Part shown: positions 1-8,628 of the stretch, one piece after another
Numbering within the stretch: position 1 is the first letter of the stretch
How the letters are laid out: every line of letters starts with the position of its first letter
Source: Pseudomonadota bacterium
GTDB taxonomy: Bacteria; Pseudomonadota; Gammaproteobacteria; Burkholderiales; Burkholderiaceae_D
Direction: 5' to 3'
Length of the DNA stretch: 14,941 nt
NCBI GenBank assembly: GCA_023389425.1
Contig: JAEWEK010000245.1
Coordinates: forward strand, 1 to 14,941
Program-made: the position numbers and the translations under genes
Notes under the pieces: generated by a model
Seen by the model: only the letters and a program-made list of their open reading frames with translations
The model's database searches: none
What the model was told of the DNA's origin: nothing

Positions 1-2454
1 GTGACGAACATCCTGACCCAGGTCGGTTCGTCCGAGCTGCCGTTCGGCGCGATCGCCAACATGCAGGTGCTGTCGGGCGGTTACGGCGCCGAGTTCGGGC
101 GCTCGACGGGCGGCGTCATCAACGTGACGACGCGCAGCGGCGGCAACAAGTTCGAGTTCGGCGGCAAGCTGCAGTACCTGCCGGCCCGCCTGCGCGGCGC
201 GCCGGACAACATCTACTGGCCGCAGACCGGCGCCCACGCGGACACCGACGGCAAGCTGCTGTACTGGAACCGCGACAACAGCACGGCCAGCCATGTGGCC
301 GGCGTGTATGGCAGCGGCCCGATCGTCAAGAACAAGCTGTTCGCCTTCGTCGCGCTGGAACAGACCAACAGCGACAGCCAGGCTGTGTCGGCATCGACCA
401 ACTCCAGCGCGGCCACCGCGGCCAAATCCGGCTGGACCGATTCGCGCACCCGCACCGACCGCTACCTGGCCAAGATCGACTGGAACCTGAGCGACGACCA
501 TCACATCGAATTCACTCGCCTGTACGACCGCACCATCGGCACCGGCGCATCCTACGGCTACGACTACGCCACCCTGACGCGCGGGAACACCGTCACCGCC
601 GTGACGCCGAAGACCATCAACTGCTGCGGCAGCGGCTCCAATCCGGGCGCCGACGCCAGCATCATCAAATACACCGGCTACCTGAGCGATAACCTGACCG
701 TGACCGCGCTGTACGGCGACACCCATTCCGTCCACCAGCGCATCCCGGTCGGCTACGATCCGACGCTGGCGCAGACTTCCTCGAGCATCACGACCCAGGT
801 CCCGGGGCTGACCTACAACAATCCGCAGACCGTCACCGGCAGCCTGCCGGATCCGCTGTCGTCGGACAGCCAGAAAGGCCTGCGCCTGGACGCGGAATAC
901 AAGCTGGGCGCGCATTCGCTGCGTGGCGGCATCGACCGCATCAAGGTCAATTCGCTGGTCGGCAGTGTGCTGGCCGGCGGATATAGCTGGACCTACCGCT
1001 ACACCACCAACCCGACCCGGCTGATCAACGGCGCCTTCGAAACCACGGCGCAGGGCGGCGGTTACGGGCCACAAGGCTACTACGTCAGCCGCGACCTCAA
1101 CACCAAGATCGCGCGCCCGAGCAGCACCCAGTCGGCCCAATACATCCAGGATCACTGGCAGGTGGCGCCGAGCGTGCTGCTCGACCTTGGGCTGCGCCGC
1201 GAGCAGTTCACCAACTACACCACTACCGGAGACGCCTTCATCGAACAGCGCAACATGATCGCGCCGCGCCTGGGCGTGACCTGGGACGTGATGGGCGACA
1301 GCTCGCTGCGCCTGTTCGCCAACGCCGGCCGTTACCACCTGCCGGTGCCGTCCAACCTGTCCAGCAACATGGCCAGCCCGCTGCTGCGCACCAGCCAGTA
1401 CTTCACCTACACCGGCGTCGACCCGATCAGCGGCGCGCCGACCGGCCTGCATGCGATCAGCAACCCGTACTCGGCCAACAATGCCTATGGCCAGGCTCGC
1501 GATGCACGCGAGGTGACCGCGATCGGCCTGAAGCCGCTGTCGCAGGATGAAGTGTCGTTCGGCTTCGAGAAGGCCCTGAGTCATCGCCTGGTCACCGGCG
1601 CCAACTTCCTGTACCGCCGCCTGAACGACACCAACGACGACACCTGCGACCAGCGTCCGATCGACGCCTGGGCCGCGCGCAACAACGTCGACACCAGCAA
1701 CTGGGGCGGTTTCCAGTGCGCGATCATGAACCCGGGCCGCGACAACGACCTGTGGATCGATTTCAAGGACGGCAAGGGCGAGCGCCGCGTGAACATCTCG
1801 GCTGCCGAGTGGGGCAACCCGCTGCCGAAGCGCACCTACAAGGCGCTGACGATGTTCGTCGAGCACCCGTTCGCCGACGGCTGGTATGGCAAGCTGACCT
1901 ACACGCTGTCGGCGCTGAAGGGCAATATGGAAGGCCAGACCGATACCATCGGCGGGGGCGATGTGGCGCTGACGGTCAGCGACGACCACAAGGAGCTGAT
2001 GTACAACTCCTACGGCTACCTGCCGGGCGATCACCGCCACCAGATCAAGGGTTACGGCTTCGTGCAGGTGACGCCGCAGGTGCTGCTGGGCGCGAATGTG
2101 GCGCTGATCTCGGGCGCGCCGCGCAACTGCATCGGCGAACTGCCGGCCAACCTGCAGTTCGCCGACGACTACGGCGCGGCTTACTTCTACTGCAATGGCA
2201 AGCCTTCCCCGCGCGGCAGCGCCGGCCGCATGCCGTGGCAGACCCAGCTCGACCTGAACGCCGCCTGGATGCCGGCTTCGTTCAAGGGCCTGAGCCTGAA
2301 GGTGGACGTGTTCAACGTGCTCAATCGCCAGACCGTCACCCGCTACAACGAGACCCGCGAAGACGGCAGCGGCGGCATCTCGCGCAGCTACCTGCAGGTG
2401 GCCGGCCGCACCGCGCCGCGTTCGGTGCGCCTGAGCGCGGAATACAATTTCTGA
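1..2454 (+). CDS. TonB-dependent receptor, Oar-like, 5'-truncated by the window edge
   Basis: This is an outer-membrane active transporter, probably importing oligosaccharides from the polysaccharide handled by the genes downstream. The reading frame is open from base 1. The first visible codon, GTG, is almost certainly internal, because the protein opens inside the plug domain: the end-of-plug motif GGYGAEFGRSTGGVINV is at visible residues 26-42. The rest, about residues 50-817, is beta-barrel, rich in aromatic-flanked strands and long Asn/Ser/Gly loops, including an extracellular-type loop with Cys-Cys near residue 208. It ends in SAEYNF with a terminal Phe, as expected for BAM-assembled barrels. 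Oar-like receptors usually carry a carboxypeptidase-regulatory-like domain before the plug; that part, the signal peptide and the TonB box would lie upstream. The stop is 2 bases before the GH79 start, so it is probably the first visible gene of an operon. The substrate is inferred from context only. Confidence 0.93.
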   Translation: MTNILTQVGSSELPFGAIANMQVLSGGYGAEFGRSTGGVINVTTRSGGNKFEFGGKLQYLPARLRGAPDNIYWPQTGAHADTDGKLLYWNRDNSTASHVAGVYGSGPIVKNKLFAFVALEQTNSDSQAVSASTNSSAATAAKSGWTDSRTRTDRYLAKIDWNLSDDHHIEFTRLYDRTIGTGASYGYDYATLTRGNTVTAVTPKTINCCGSGSNPGADASIIKYTGYLSDNLTVTALYGDTHSVHQRIPVGYDPTLAQTSSSITTQVPGLTYNNPQTVTGSLPDPLSSDSQKGLRLDAEYKLGAHSLRGGIDRIKVNSLVGSVLAGGYSWTYRYTTNPTRLINGAFETTAQGGGYGPQGYYVSRDLNTKIARPSSTQSAQYIQDHWQVAPSVLLDLGLRREQFTNYTTTGDAFIEQRNMIAPRLGVTWDVMGDSSLRLFANAGRYHLPVPSNLSSNMASPLLRTSQYFTYTGVDPISGAPTGLHAISNPYSANNAYGQARDAREVTAIGLKPLSQDEVSFGFEKALSHRLVTGANFLYRRLNDTNDDTCDQRPIDAWAARNNVDTSNWGGFQCAIMNPGRDNDLWIDFKDGKGERRVNISAAEWGNPLPKRTYKALTMFVEHPFADGWYGKLTYTLSALKGNMEGQTDTIGGGDVALTVSDDHKELMYNSYGYLPGDHRHQIKGYGFVQVTPQVLLGANVALISGAPRNCIGELPANLQFADDYGAAYFYCNGKPSPRGSAGRMPWQTQLDLNAAWMPASFKGLSLKVDVFNVLNRQTVTRYNETREDGSGGISRSYLQVAGRTAPRSVRLSAEYNF

Positions 2455-2456
2455 TC

Positions 2457-3935
2457 ATGGATCGACGCGACTTCCTGCTGAAGAGCGCGGCCGGCTGCGC
2501 CTTGCTGGCCACCGGATTGGCGCGGGCAGCGTCCGCGCCGCGCATCGTGATCCCGTCGCAGGCCGGCGGGGCGGCGGTGGCGCAGACCATCGTCGGTCTC
2601 AGCTACGAGACCGACAACCTGCGCGATCCGCGCTTCTTTGCAGCCTCCAACACCGGGCTGGTCGACAGCTTCAAGCGTCTCAACCCGGCCGGCGTGCTGC
2701 GCCTGGGCGGCAATACCAGCGACCTGGCTCGTCCCGCCGGTTTCGACGGTCCGCTGCCGGTGCTGCATCCGCTGTACCGCGACCGCGAGCGCGTCCAGCC
2801 GTATTACGACGTGAGCCCTGAGGCGATCGACGCGCTCGCAGGTTTCCTCGACGCGACCGGCTGGCGGGTCATCTTCGGCATCAACCTGCGCGCGGACAGC
2901 CCGGCGCTTGCCGCGCAGTTCGCGGCGATGGTGCGCGCCAAACTGGGCCGGCGCCTGCTCGCCATCCAGCTCGGCAACGAAGCGAACAACTACTTCAAGC
3001 GCTACGAGGATTACAAGGCAGCGTGGGACTGCGTGGCAGCGCCGCTCGGCCGCGACGGCATTGCCGGACCGGACACCGGCGCCAACACGGACTGGGTGCA
3101 ACGCTTCGGCGCCGACGTGCCCGAGTCGCTGCTGCTCAGCCGCCACTACTACCGCGAAGCGGCGGAGCGTGGCTCGCTGGCCGACATCCTGCAGCACGAT
3201 GCGGAATTCGACGGCGAGGTGGCGACACTGGCCGACGCCGCGCGCAGCCATCGCCATGGCTTCTGGTTGACCGAGACCAATTCCTACTACCGCGGCGGGC
3301 GCGATGGCGTCAGCAATACTTTCGCGGCAGCCCTGTGGGGATTGGATTACACGCTGTCGGCGGCATTCAACGGCACCACGGGCGTGTGCTTCCAGGGTGG
3401 ACCGCGGCGCAGCATCGAAAGCTCGCTCGAAGGCCATAACACGGGTGACCGGCGTACTGTCGACAACAATGTGCTGGCGCGGATCGAGGCCGCGGCCTCG
3501 AACTACTCGCCGATCGGTGGCGACCTGGATACCGGCTTCGCGCCGCGGCCCTTGTACTACGGACTGCTGTGCGCGCAGCAGCTGGCGGGCGGACGATTCC
3601 ACCTGCTGCAGCAGCCGGATTGGCTGCCGGGCGTGCGTGTCTACGCTACCTCGCATGACGACGGCGTTCGCATCGTCGCCATCAACAGCGGTGTGGCCGA
3701 GGCGCGCGTGCTGGGCCTGGGCGGCTTGCCGGCGCGGGCCCGCATACGCGCGGCGAAACTGCATGCGCCGGCCATCGATGCGCGCTATGCCCTGGCCTTC
3801 GGCGAAGGCGAGCGTGCGCTGGAGCCGGGTGCCGCATGGTCGCTGCGCTACCGCGCGATGCCGGCGGTCGCGCGTGACGGCACCCTCGATGTGGCGCTCG
3901 CTGCGGGATCGGCGATGCTGCTCCACGTAGGGTGA
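2457..3935 (+). CDS. GH79 family heparanase/beta-glucuronidase-like glycoside hydrolase, Tat-exported
   Basis: A 492-residue exported enzyme predicted to hydrolyse beta-D-glucuronides (clan GH-A retaining mechanism), releasing glucuronate or cutting inside GlcA-containing chains. Residues 1-27 form a Tat signal (RRDFLLK, then a hydrophobic stretch ending ARAASA). The (beta/alpha)8 domain runs to about 365. LGNEAN contains E175, matching the acid/base Glu of human heparanase (LGNEPN), and TETNSYYRGG contains E273, matching its nucleophile segment (ETSSAYGGG). LRLGGNTSD (81-89) is also family-like. Residues about 370-492 form the small C-terminal beta-sandwich typical of GH79. Length is normal for bacterial members. 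The ATG is 2 bases after the receptor stop with only a weak GGA upstream, so coupled translation is likely. The open frame extends back into the receptor gene, but that part is a shadow; the Tat signal fixes this start. Whether it is an exo-beta-glucuronidase or endo-heparanase cannot be told from sequence. Confidence 0.9.
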   Translation: MDRRDFLLKSAAGCALLATGLARAASAPRIVIPSQAGGAAVAQTIVGLSYETDNLRDPRFFAASNTGLVDSFKRLNPAGVLRLGGNTSDLARPAGFDGPLPVLHPLYRDRERVQPYYDVSPEAIDALAGFLDATGWRVIFGINLRADSPALAAQFAAMVRAKLGRRLLAIQLGNEANNYFKRYEDYKAAWDCVAAPLGRDGIAGPDTGANTDWVQRFGADVPESLLLSRHYYREAAERGSLADILQHDAEFDGEVATLADAARSHRHGFWLTETNSYYRGGRDGVSNTFAAALWGLDYTLSAAFNGTTGVCFQGGPRRSIESSLEGHNTGDRRTVDNNVLARIEAAASNYSPIGGDLDTGFAPRPLYYGLLCAQQLAGGRFHLLQQPDWLPGVRVYATSHDDGVRIVAINSGVAEARVLGLGGLPARARIRAAKLHAPAIDARYALAFGEGERALEPGAAWSLRYRAMPAVARDGTLDVALAAGSAMLLHVG

Positions 3936-3940
3936 AGGGA
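3935..3940 (+). promoter_or_regulatory. Ribosome binding site selecting the GTG start at 3947
   Basis: AAGGGA lies 6 bases before GTG 3947, whose product starts MTKRFM and continues into a clean signal peptide. The in-frame GTG at 3932 overlaps the GH79 stop as GTGA, but it sits upstream of this site and has no Shine-Dalgarno of its own at good spacing. The ATG at 3962 is too far (21 bases) from the site. Confidence 0.65.
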
Positions 3941-3946
3941 AAGCCA

Positions 3947-6115
3947 GTGACGAAACGATTCATGAGCTTGATGACTGGACTGGCGCTGGCCGCTGCGGGC
4001 GGCCTGCCTCTGGCCCATGCCGCAGCCACCGGCGTGGCCGTCAGCGCCGCCACGGCGCAGGCGCCTGCCGCCGTGCTGGCCCTGATGGAGCGCGTGACCG
4101 ACTGGCAGCTGGCGCACCCGGCCGCCAGCCGCGGCGAAGACTGGACAGATGGTGTCGGCGACGCCGGCTTCATGGCGCTGGCCGGCATCTCGGGCAATGC
4201 CCGATACCGCGATGCGATGGCCGCCATGGGCGAAAAGAACCAGTGGAAGCTGGGTGCGCGCTTCTATCACGCGGACGATCATGTCGTGGGCCAGTCCTAC
4301 GCCGAGTTGTATCAAATGCTGCGCGACCCGAAGATGATCGCGCCAATGCGCGCCCAGTTCGACGCCATCCTCGCGGATCCGCAGGAAGGCACGCTCGACT
4401 TTTCGGTGCGCGGCGCGCAGGCGCGCTGGTCCTGGTGCGACGCGCTGTTCATGGGGCCACCCGCATGGGCGCGCCTGTCGCATGTGACGGGCGATCCGCG
4501 CTACCTGGAGTTTGCGGTGCGGCGCTGGTGGCAGGCCTCGGACTATCTGTATGACCGGGATGAACGCCTGTATTTCCGCGACAGCCGCTATTTCGACAAG
4601 CGCGAGGCCAACGGCAAGAAGGTGTTCTGGGGACGCGGCAATGGCTGGGTGATGGGTGGCCTGGTGCGCATGCTGCAGTACCTGCCGCCCAAGCATCCGT
4701 CGCGGGAGCGCTTCGTCCTGCAGTACCGGCAGATGGCGGAGCGGATCCTCGGCTTGCAGCAGCCGGATGGCCTGTGGCGTTCGAGCCTGCTCGATCCGGA
4801 CAGCTATCCGAACCAGGAGACCAGCGGCACCGGCCTGTACACCTACGCGCTGGCCTGGGGCGTGAACCAGGGCTTGCTTCCGAAGGCGAAATACGGCCCG
4901 GCCGTCAAGCGCGCCTGGCAGGCGCTGCGCGCCAATGTGCAGGAGGACGGCAAGCTGATTCATGTGCAGCCGATCGGCCAGGATCCCAAGTACTTCGATC
5001 CGCAGTCCACCGATGTCTTCGGAGTCGGCGCCTTCCTGATGGCAGGCAGCGAAATGTATCGCATGGCGCTGGAAGAGGGTGGCACGCCCCTGGTGGCGAC
5101 GGTCGGCAACGACGCTTCCCTGTTCCGGCCCGAGGAAACGGTCGAATTGCCGCGGGCAGGCGTGGTGGTGATGGATGCGCTGGATTCGCGCGTGTTGCCG
5201 ACGCAGGCCACCTCGAAAGGTCTGATCTTCCAGGCCGACCTGGCGCCCGGCGAAACCCGGCGCTACCTGCTGTTCCCGCTTGCCCGCGTGCCTGCACAGC
5301 CATCCGTGGCCGCACGTGCCCACGCGCGCTTCGTGCCTGAGCGGCTGGACGACTTCGCGTGGGAAAACGATCGCATCGCCCACCGCGTGTACGGCCCGGC
5401 CATCATGACGGCGCCCGGAGAAATGCTGGTATCGAGCGGCGTCGACGTCTGGTCCAAGCGTAGCCGCGCGCTGGTGCAGGATGCGTGGTACAAGGCGGGC
5501 GACTATCACCTCGACCATGGCCAGGGCCTCGATTTCTACCACGTGGGCACGACGCGCGGCTGTGGCGGACTCGGGATCGTCGATCGCGGCACGCTGTACC
5601 CATCGAAGAATTTTGCGAGCTACAAGGTCATCGCGGACGGACCATTGCGCGCCGAGTTCGAACTGCGCTTCGATGCCTGGGACGCGGCCGGCCGCAAGGT
5701 CTCGCAAGTGCAGCGCATCTCGCTCGATGCCGGCAGCAATTTCAGCCGCGTCGAAAACCGCTTCACGGCTGCCGGGGTAAAGCCGCTGACGGTAGGCATC
5801 GGCATCGCCCAGCGCAAAGGGCAGGGCAGCTACGTCGAGGACGAGGCCGGCTGGATGAGCTACTGGGAGCCGGCCATGGGCGACAAGGGCAGCAATGCCT
5901 GCGCCGTCATCGTGCCCGGGGCGACGGGATTCGCGCCGAATGGCGGCAACTACCTCGCCATGGCCAGCGCGACGCCGGGCCGGCCCTTCGTCTACTACCT
6001 CGGCGCCGGCTGGAGCAGGAGCGGCGATTTCGCCGACGCCGGCGCCTGGGAGCGCTATGTGCGTGCGACAGCGGCGCGCCTGGCGGCGCCAATCAAGGTC
6101 AGCATCACGCACTGA
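3947..6115 (+). CDS. Two-domain enzyme: GH105 unsaturated uronyl hydrolase fused to DUF4861
   Basis: A 722-residue periplasmic protein with a Sec signal peptide at 1-26 (cut near LAHA-A). Residues about 40-378 are a GH105 (YteR/RhiN-type) (alpha/alpha)6 domain. WSWCDALFMGPP places the likely catalytic acid at D165; HADDHVVGQSYAELY (108-122), WGRGNGWVMGG (228-238) and QETSGTGLYTYALAWG (290-305) are the family's other signature segments. GH105 hydrates and removes 4,5-unsaturated uronate from oligosaccharide non-reducing ends. Residues about 385-722 match DUF4861: DFAWENDRIAHRVYGPA (469-485), SGVDVWSK (497-504), WYKAGDYHLDHGQGLDFYHVG (514-534) and GPLRAEFEL (565-573). A single reading frame spans both domains with no internal start needed, so this is a real fusion; stand-alone GH105 proteins are about 350-400 residues. 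As I recall, a DUF4861-type protein was reported as an oligosaccharide dehydratase feeding GH105 in ulvan breakdown. If so, one chain would both make and remove the unsaturated end. The GH105 call is firm; the DUF4861 activity is inference. Confidence 0.9.
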   Translation: MTKRFMSLMTGLALAAAGGLPLAHAAATGVAVSAATAQAPAAVLALMERVTDWQLAHPAASRGEDWTDGVGDAGFMALAGISGNARYRDAMAAMGEKNQWKLGARFYHADDHVVGQSYAELYQMLRDPKMIAPMRAQFDAILADPQEGTLDFSVRGAQARWSWCDALFMGPPAWARLSHVTGDPRYLEFAVRRWWQASDYLYDRDERLYFRDSRYFDKREANGKKVFWGRGNGWVMGGLVRMLQYLPPKHPSRERFVLQYRQMAERILGLQQPDGLWRSSLLDPDSYPNQETSGTGLYTYALAWGVNQGLLPKAKYGPAVKRAWQALRANVQEDGKLIHVQPIGQDPKYFDPQSTDVFGVGAFLMAGSEMYRMALEEGGTPLVATVGNDASLFRPEETVELPRAGVVVMDALDSRVLPTQATSKGLIFQADLAPGETRRYLLFPLARVPAQPSVAARAHARFVPERLDDFAWENDRIAHRVYGPAIMTAPGEMLVSSGVDVWSKRSRALVQDAWYKAGDYHLDHGQGLDFYHVGTTRGCGGLGIVDRGTLYPSKNFASYKVIADGPLRAEFELRFDAWDAAGRKVSQVQRISLDAGSNFSRVENRFTAAGVKPLTVGIGIAQRKGQGSYVEDEAGWMSYWEPAMGDKGSNACAVIVPGATGFAPNGGNYLAMASATPGRPFVYYLGAGWSRSGDFADAGAWERYVRATAARLAAPIKVSITH

Positions 6116-6118
6116 GGA
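6114..6118 (+). promoter_or_regulatory. Ribosome binding site of the PL8 gene, overlapping the upstream stop codon
   Basis: GAGGA begins inside the TGA stop of the GH105-DUF4861 gene and lies 7 bases before ATG 6126. Stop and ribosome site share bases, which favours coupled translation of the two genes. Confidence 0.6.
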
Positions 6119-6125
6119 CGAGACG

Positions 6126-8504
6126 ATGCGCTGGCTGCTCATGTTCATGTTTGCCCTGGCCGGAGCCGCCCACGCCGGCGATGCATTCGATGCCCTGCGT
6201 GAGCGCTGGCAGGTCAAGCTGGTGGGCGCGCCCGGCCTGGACCGGCAGGCGCCCGAGGTGCGGGGCCAGCTGGAGGCACGCGCGCAGGCCGCGCGGCATT
6301 GGACAGCGCAGATGCGCACGGGGAGAGATGCGGCGGCGCTGTGGCCGGATGTCGGCGACGCCAGCAACCCGAAGGGGCTGCTGGCATCGGCGACGGTGAC
6401 TGCCAACGCGGGCCGCCTGCGCCAGATGGCGCTTGCCTGGGCGACGCCGGGCTCGCCGCTGCAAGGCGACCCCCAACTTGCGCGCGCCGTCGTCACCGGC
6501 ATCGACTGGTTCGTACGCACGCTGTATCGGGACAAGGTGGCGGCATACGGCAACTGGTGGGATTGGCAGATCGGCACGCCGCAATACCTGCTCGATGCCT
6601 TGTGCCTGATGAACGGCGAGATGCCGGCGGAGCTGCGCCAGCGTGCGCTGGCCGCCGTGCGCTGGTATGTGCCCGATGCGCGTTACCGGACGAAGCGCGA
6701 CGGCAGTCTTTATCTGGAGCTGCCGGAAACCGGCGCCAACCTGCTCGACAAGGCCCTGGTCGCGATCCTCGACGGCATGCTGGCGAAGGATGAGGCGCGC
6801 ATCGAGGCCGGACGCGACGCTATCGGTGGCGCCTTGGAACTCACGACGAAGGGCGACGGCTTCTACCGCGACCACTCCTTCATCCAGCATGAATACGTCC
6901 CGTACACCGGCAGCTATGGCGCGGTGGCGCTGGCCGATTTCGCGCGCCTGTCCTATCTGCTGTCCGGCTCGCAGTGGCCGCTGCAGGATCCGCGCGCTGG
7001 CCGCATCTTCCTGTGGGCGCGCGAGGCTTACGCGCCGTGGATCGTCGACGGCGCAGTGCCCGATGCGGTGCGCGGCCGGCGCGTCTCGTCGCGCGAGCAG
7101 AGCGATCACATGGTCGGGCGGGCGATGATCGCCTCGCTCGCCGTGATCGCGGATGCCGCGCCGCCGGCGGAGTCGGCGCAACTGAAGTCCATGGTCAAGG
7201 GCTGGATGGAACGCGACCAAACCTTCGGCGCCGATTATCTGGGCGGTTCGGACGGCACCGGCATGAGTAATGTCGCACTCTACGAGTTGGGCCGGTTGAA
7301 GGCGATCGCCGCCGACCCGTCCATCCATCCCGCCGCCGAAGCGCCGGGCGCGCGCCTGTTCCCGTCGATGGACCGGGCCATCTTGCGGGGGCCCGGTTTC
7401 GCCGCCGTACTCAGTCTCGCGTCGCCGCGCACGTCGTCCTTTGAATTCGGCAACGGCGAGAACATCAAGGGCTGGTGGAGCGGCATGGGCGTGCTCGATC
7501 TCTACGATGCCGACCAGGCGCAGTACGATCACGAATACCGCGCCACCGTCGACAGCGCGCGCCTGTCGGGCACGACGACCGACCATAGCGGCGTCGGACG
7601 TCCCGTCGACTGGAAGCAGTACCCAAATACCGAGGCCTGGGCCGGTGGCGCATCCGATGGCCGGGTGGCGGCGCTGGGGATGGCGTTCACGCTGCGCGGG
7701 GTGACCGGCTCCGCGCTTCATGGCCGCAAGTCCTGGTTCTTCTTCGGCGACCGCATTCTCGCGCTGGGCTCGGGAATCGGCGGCGCCGATGCAGAGACCA
7801 TCGTCGCCAACCGCCGCATCAGCGACCAAGGCAGCCTGGCGGTGGATGGCGCCTCGCTGTCCGATGGCAGCCGGCAGGCCGCGCACTGGGCATGGCTGCG
7901 CGACCCGCGCAGCGGCAGCCGGACCGGCTTCGTCTTCCCCGCCGGTGCGGATGTGCGGGCATTGCGCGAGACGCGTAGCGGCAGCTGGCGCGAGATCAAC
8001 GACCAGCAGGGCACAAACAAGGTCAGCGCGCTGTACCAGAGCCTGTCCATTCCGCACGGCGCGCCTGATTACGCCTACTTGATGTTGCCGGTCGCGGACG
8101 AGGCGATGACGCGCTCGGCCGCCGCCAATCCGCTTGTTCGCATCGACAGCAACGACGAACAGGCGGCGGCCGCCGAGGACCTGCGCAGCCATGCCTGGTT
8201 CGCCAACCTGTGGCGCGCCGGCGCCGCAAGGCGCGAAGGGCGTGCCTACGTTGAGAGCAGCGGTCCGGCCGCGATCGCCGTGGCGGAGGAGGGTGGCAAG
8301 CTGCGCGTGAGCGTCGCCGACCCCACGCAGGGCCAGGCCATGCTGGAACTGCGCCTGCGTCGGCCAGTGCGCAAGGTGCTGGCGGCCAGCCCCGGCGTGA
8401 CGGTCGTGCAGGTTGCGCCGCAACTGCTCGTGCGCATCGACACCGCCGCAGCGGCCGGCGCGAGCTTCCAGCTCGAATGCCTCTTGGACGGGAGCATCGA
8501 ATGA
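6126..8504 (+). CDS. Polysaccharide lyase family 8 (hyaluronate/chondroitin AC/xanthan lyase type)
   Basis: A 792-residue secreted lyase that cleaves uronate-containing polysaccharides by beta-elimination, leaving a 4,5-unsaturated uronate end that is the substrate class of the GH105 domain next door. A Sec signal peptide occupies 1-17 (AAHA-G). The N-terminal (alpha/alpha) toroid carries NWWDWQIGTP (143-152), ETGANLLDK with N205, SFIQHEYVPYTGSYG with H255 and Y264, and the arginine segment VRGRRVSSR (315-323). N, H and Y are spaced 50 and 9 residues apart, the same as Asn349, His399 and Tyr408 of Streptococcus pneumoniae hyaluronate lyase. The central beta-domain has FPSMDRAILRGPGF (412-425), FGNGENIKGWWSG (441-453) and LSGTTTD (480-486). 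The length suits PL8 without extra binding modules. Family membership is firm. Choosing among hyaluronan, chondroitin and xanthan as substrate is not possible from motifs; the GH79 partner points to a GlcA-rich polymer. Confidence 0.95.
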   Translation: MRWLLMFMFALAGAAHAGDAFDALRERWQVKLVGAPGLDRQAPEVRGQLEARAQAARHWTAQMRTGRDAAALWPDVGDASNPKGLLASATVTANAGRLRQMALAWATPGSPLQGDPQLARAVVTGIDWFVRTLYRDKVAAYGNWWDWQIGTPQYLLDALCLMNGEMPAELRQRALAAVRWYVPDARYRTKRDGSLYLELPETGANLLDKALVAILDGMLAKDEARIEAGRDAIGGALELTTKGDGFYRDHSFIQHEYVPYTGSYGAVALADFARLSYLLSGSQWPLQDPRAGRIFLWAREAYAPWIVDGAVPDAVRGRRVSSREQSDHMVGRAMIASLAVIADAAPPAESAQLKSMVKGWMERDQTFGADYLGGSDGTGMSNVALYELGRLKAIAADPSIHPAAEAPGARLFPSMDRAILRGPGFAAVLSLASPRTSSFEFGNGENIKGWWSGMGVLDLYDADQAQYDHEYRATVDSARLSGTTTDHSGVGRPVDWKQYPNTEAWAGGASDGRVAALGMAFTLRGVTGSALHGRKSWFFFGDRILALGSGIGGADAETIVANRRISDQGSLAVDGASLSDGSRQAAHWAWLRDPRSGSRTGFVFPAGADVRALRETRSGSWREINDQQGTNKVSALYQSLSIPHGAPDYAYLMLPVADEAMTRSAAANPLVRIDSNDEQAAAAEDLRSHAWFANLWRAGAARREGRAYVESSGPAAIAVAEEGGKLRVSVADPTQGQAMLELRLRRPVRKVLAASPGVTVVQVAPQLLVRIDTAAAAGASFQLECLLDGSIE

Positions 8505-8628
8505 GTTCCGGCTAAGCGCCCCGTTTTTCCCAATTACCCGGTTTTGACAGAGCCCTTCCACGCAAGGGAGGGCCGCGCTCAGCCCGCGATTTCATCGGCA
8601 ACAAACTACAACAACCCAAGGAGATGCT
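8505..8628 (+). other. Intergenic leader between PL8 and the second receptor
   Basis: These 124 bases hold a perfect -35-like TTGACA (8544-8549), but nothing resembling a -10 at 16-18 bases, so no sigma70 promoter is called. A weak hairpin (CCCTT 8553-8557 with AAGGG 8564-8568) has no T-tract, so no terminator is called either. The last 30 bases are A/C-rich and look unstructured up to the ribosome site. The receptor may be read through from the enzyme operon or have an unrecognised promoter. Confidence 0.5.
8618..8623 (+). promoter_or_regulatory. Ribosome binding site selecting a TTG start
   Basis: AAGGAG is 5 bases before TTG 8629, the only start that gives a complete signal peptide (MKLKTLMAALAAAGLASSAI). 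The ATG at 8624 abuts the site and stops after two codons. The in-frame ATG at 8647 is 23 bases away and would remove the basic n-region. Confidence 0.75.

Noticed and set aside
1716..2456. Upstream extension of the GH79 reading frame
   Set aside because: This part overlaps the receptor gene in another frame and reads as Arg/Gly-rich shadow sequence. The Tat signal begins at 2457.
3932..3946. GTG at 3932 as start of the GH105-DUF4861 gene (GTGA overlap with GH79)
   Set aside because: The good Shine-Dalgarno AAGGGA lies downstream of it and at proper spacing to GTG 3947. The extra five residues add nothing to the signal peptide.
3848..6577. 909-codon open frame on the - strand
   Set aside because: It is antisense to the GH105-DUF4861 and neighbouring genes, whose family motifs are clear. 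The product is Arg/His/Ala-rich with no recognisable motif, typical of high-GC shadow frames.
6105..8561. 818-codon open frame on the - strand
   Set aside because: It lies exactly opposite the PL8 gene, whose catalytic residues and spacing are conserved; the antisense product has low-complexity composition.
8544..8572. Promoter built on TTGACA at 8544-8549
   Set aside because: The -35 box is perfect, but the bases 16-18 further on are G-rich with no -10-like hexamer.
8550..8580. Intrinsic terminator after PL8
   Set aside because: The only stem is 5 bp with no T-tract after it.
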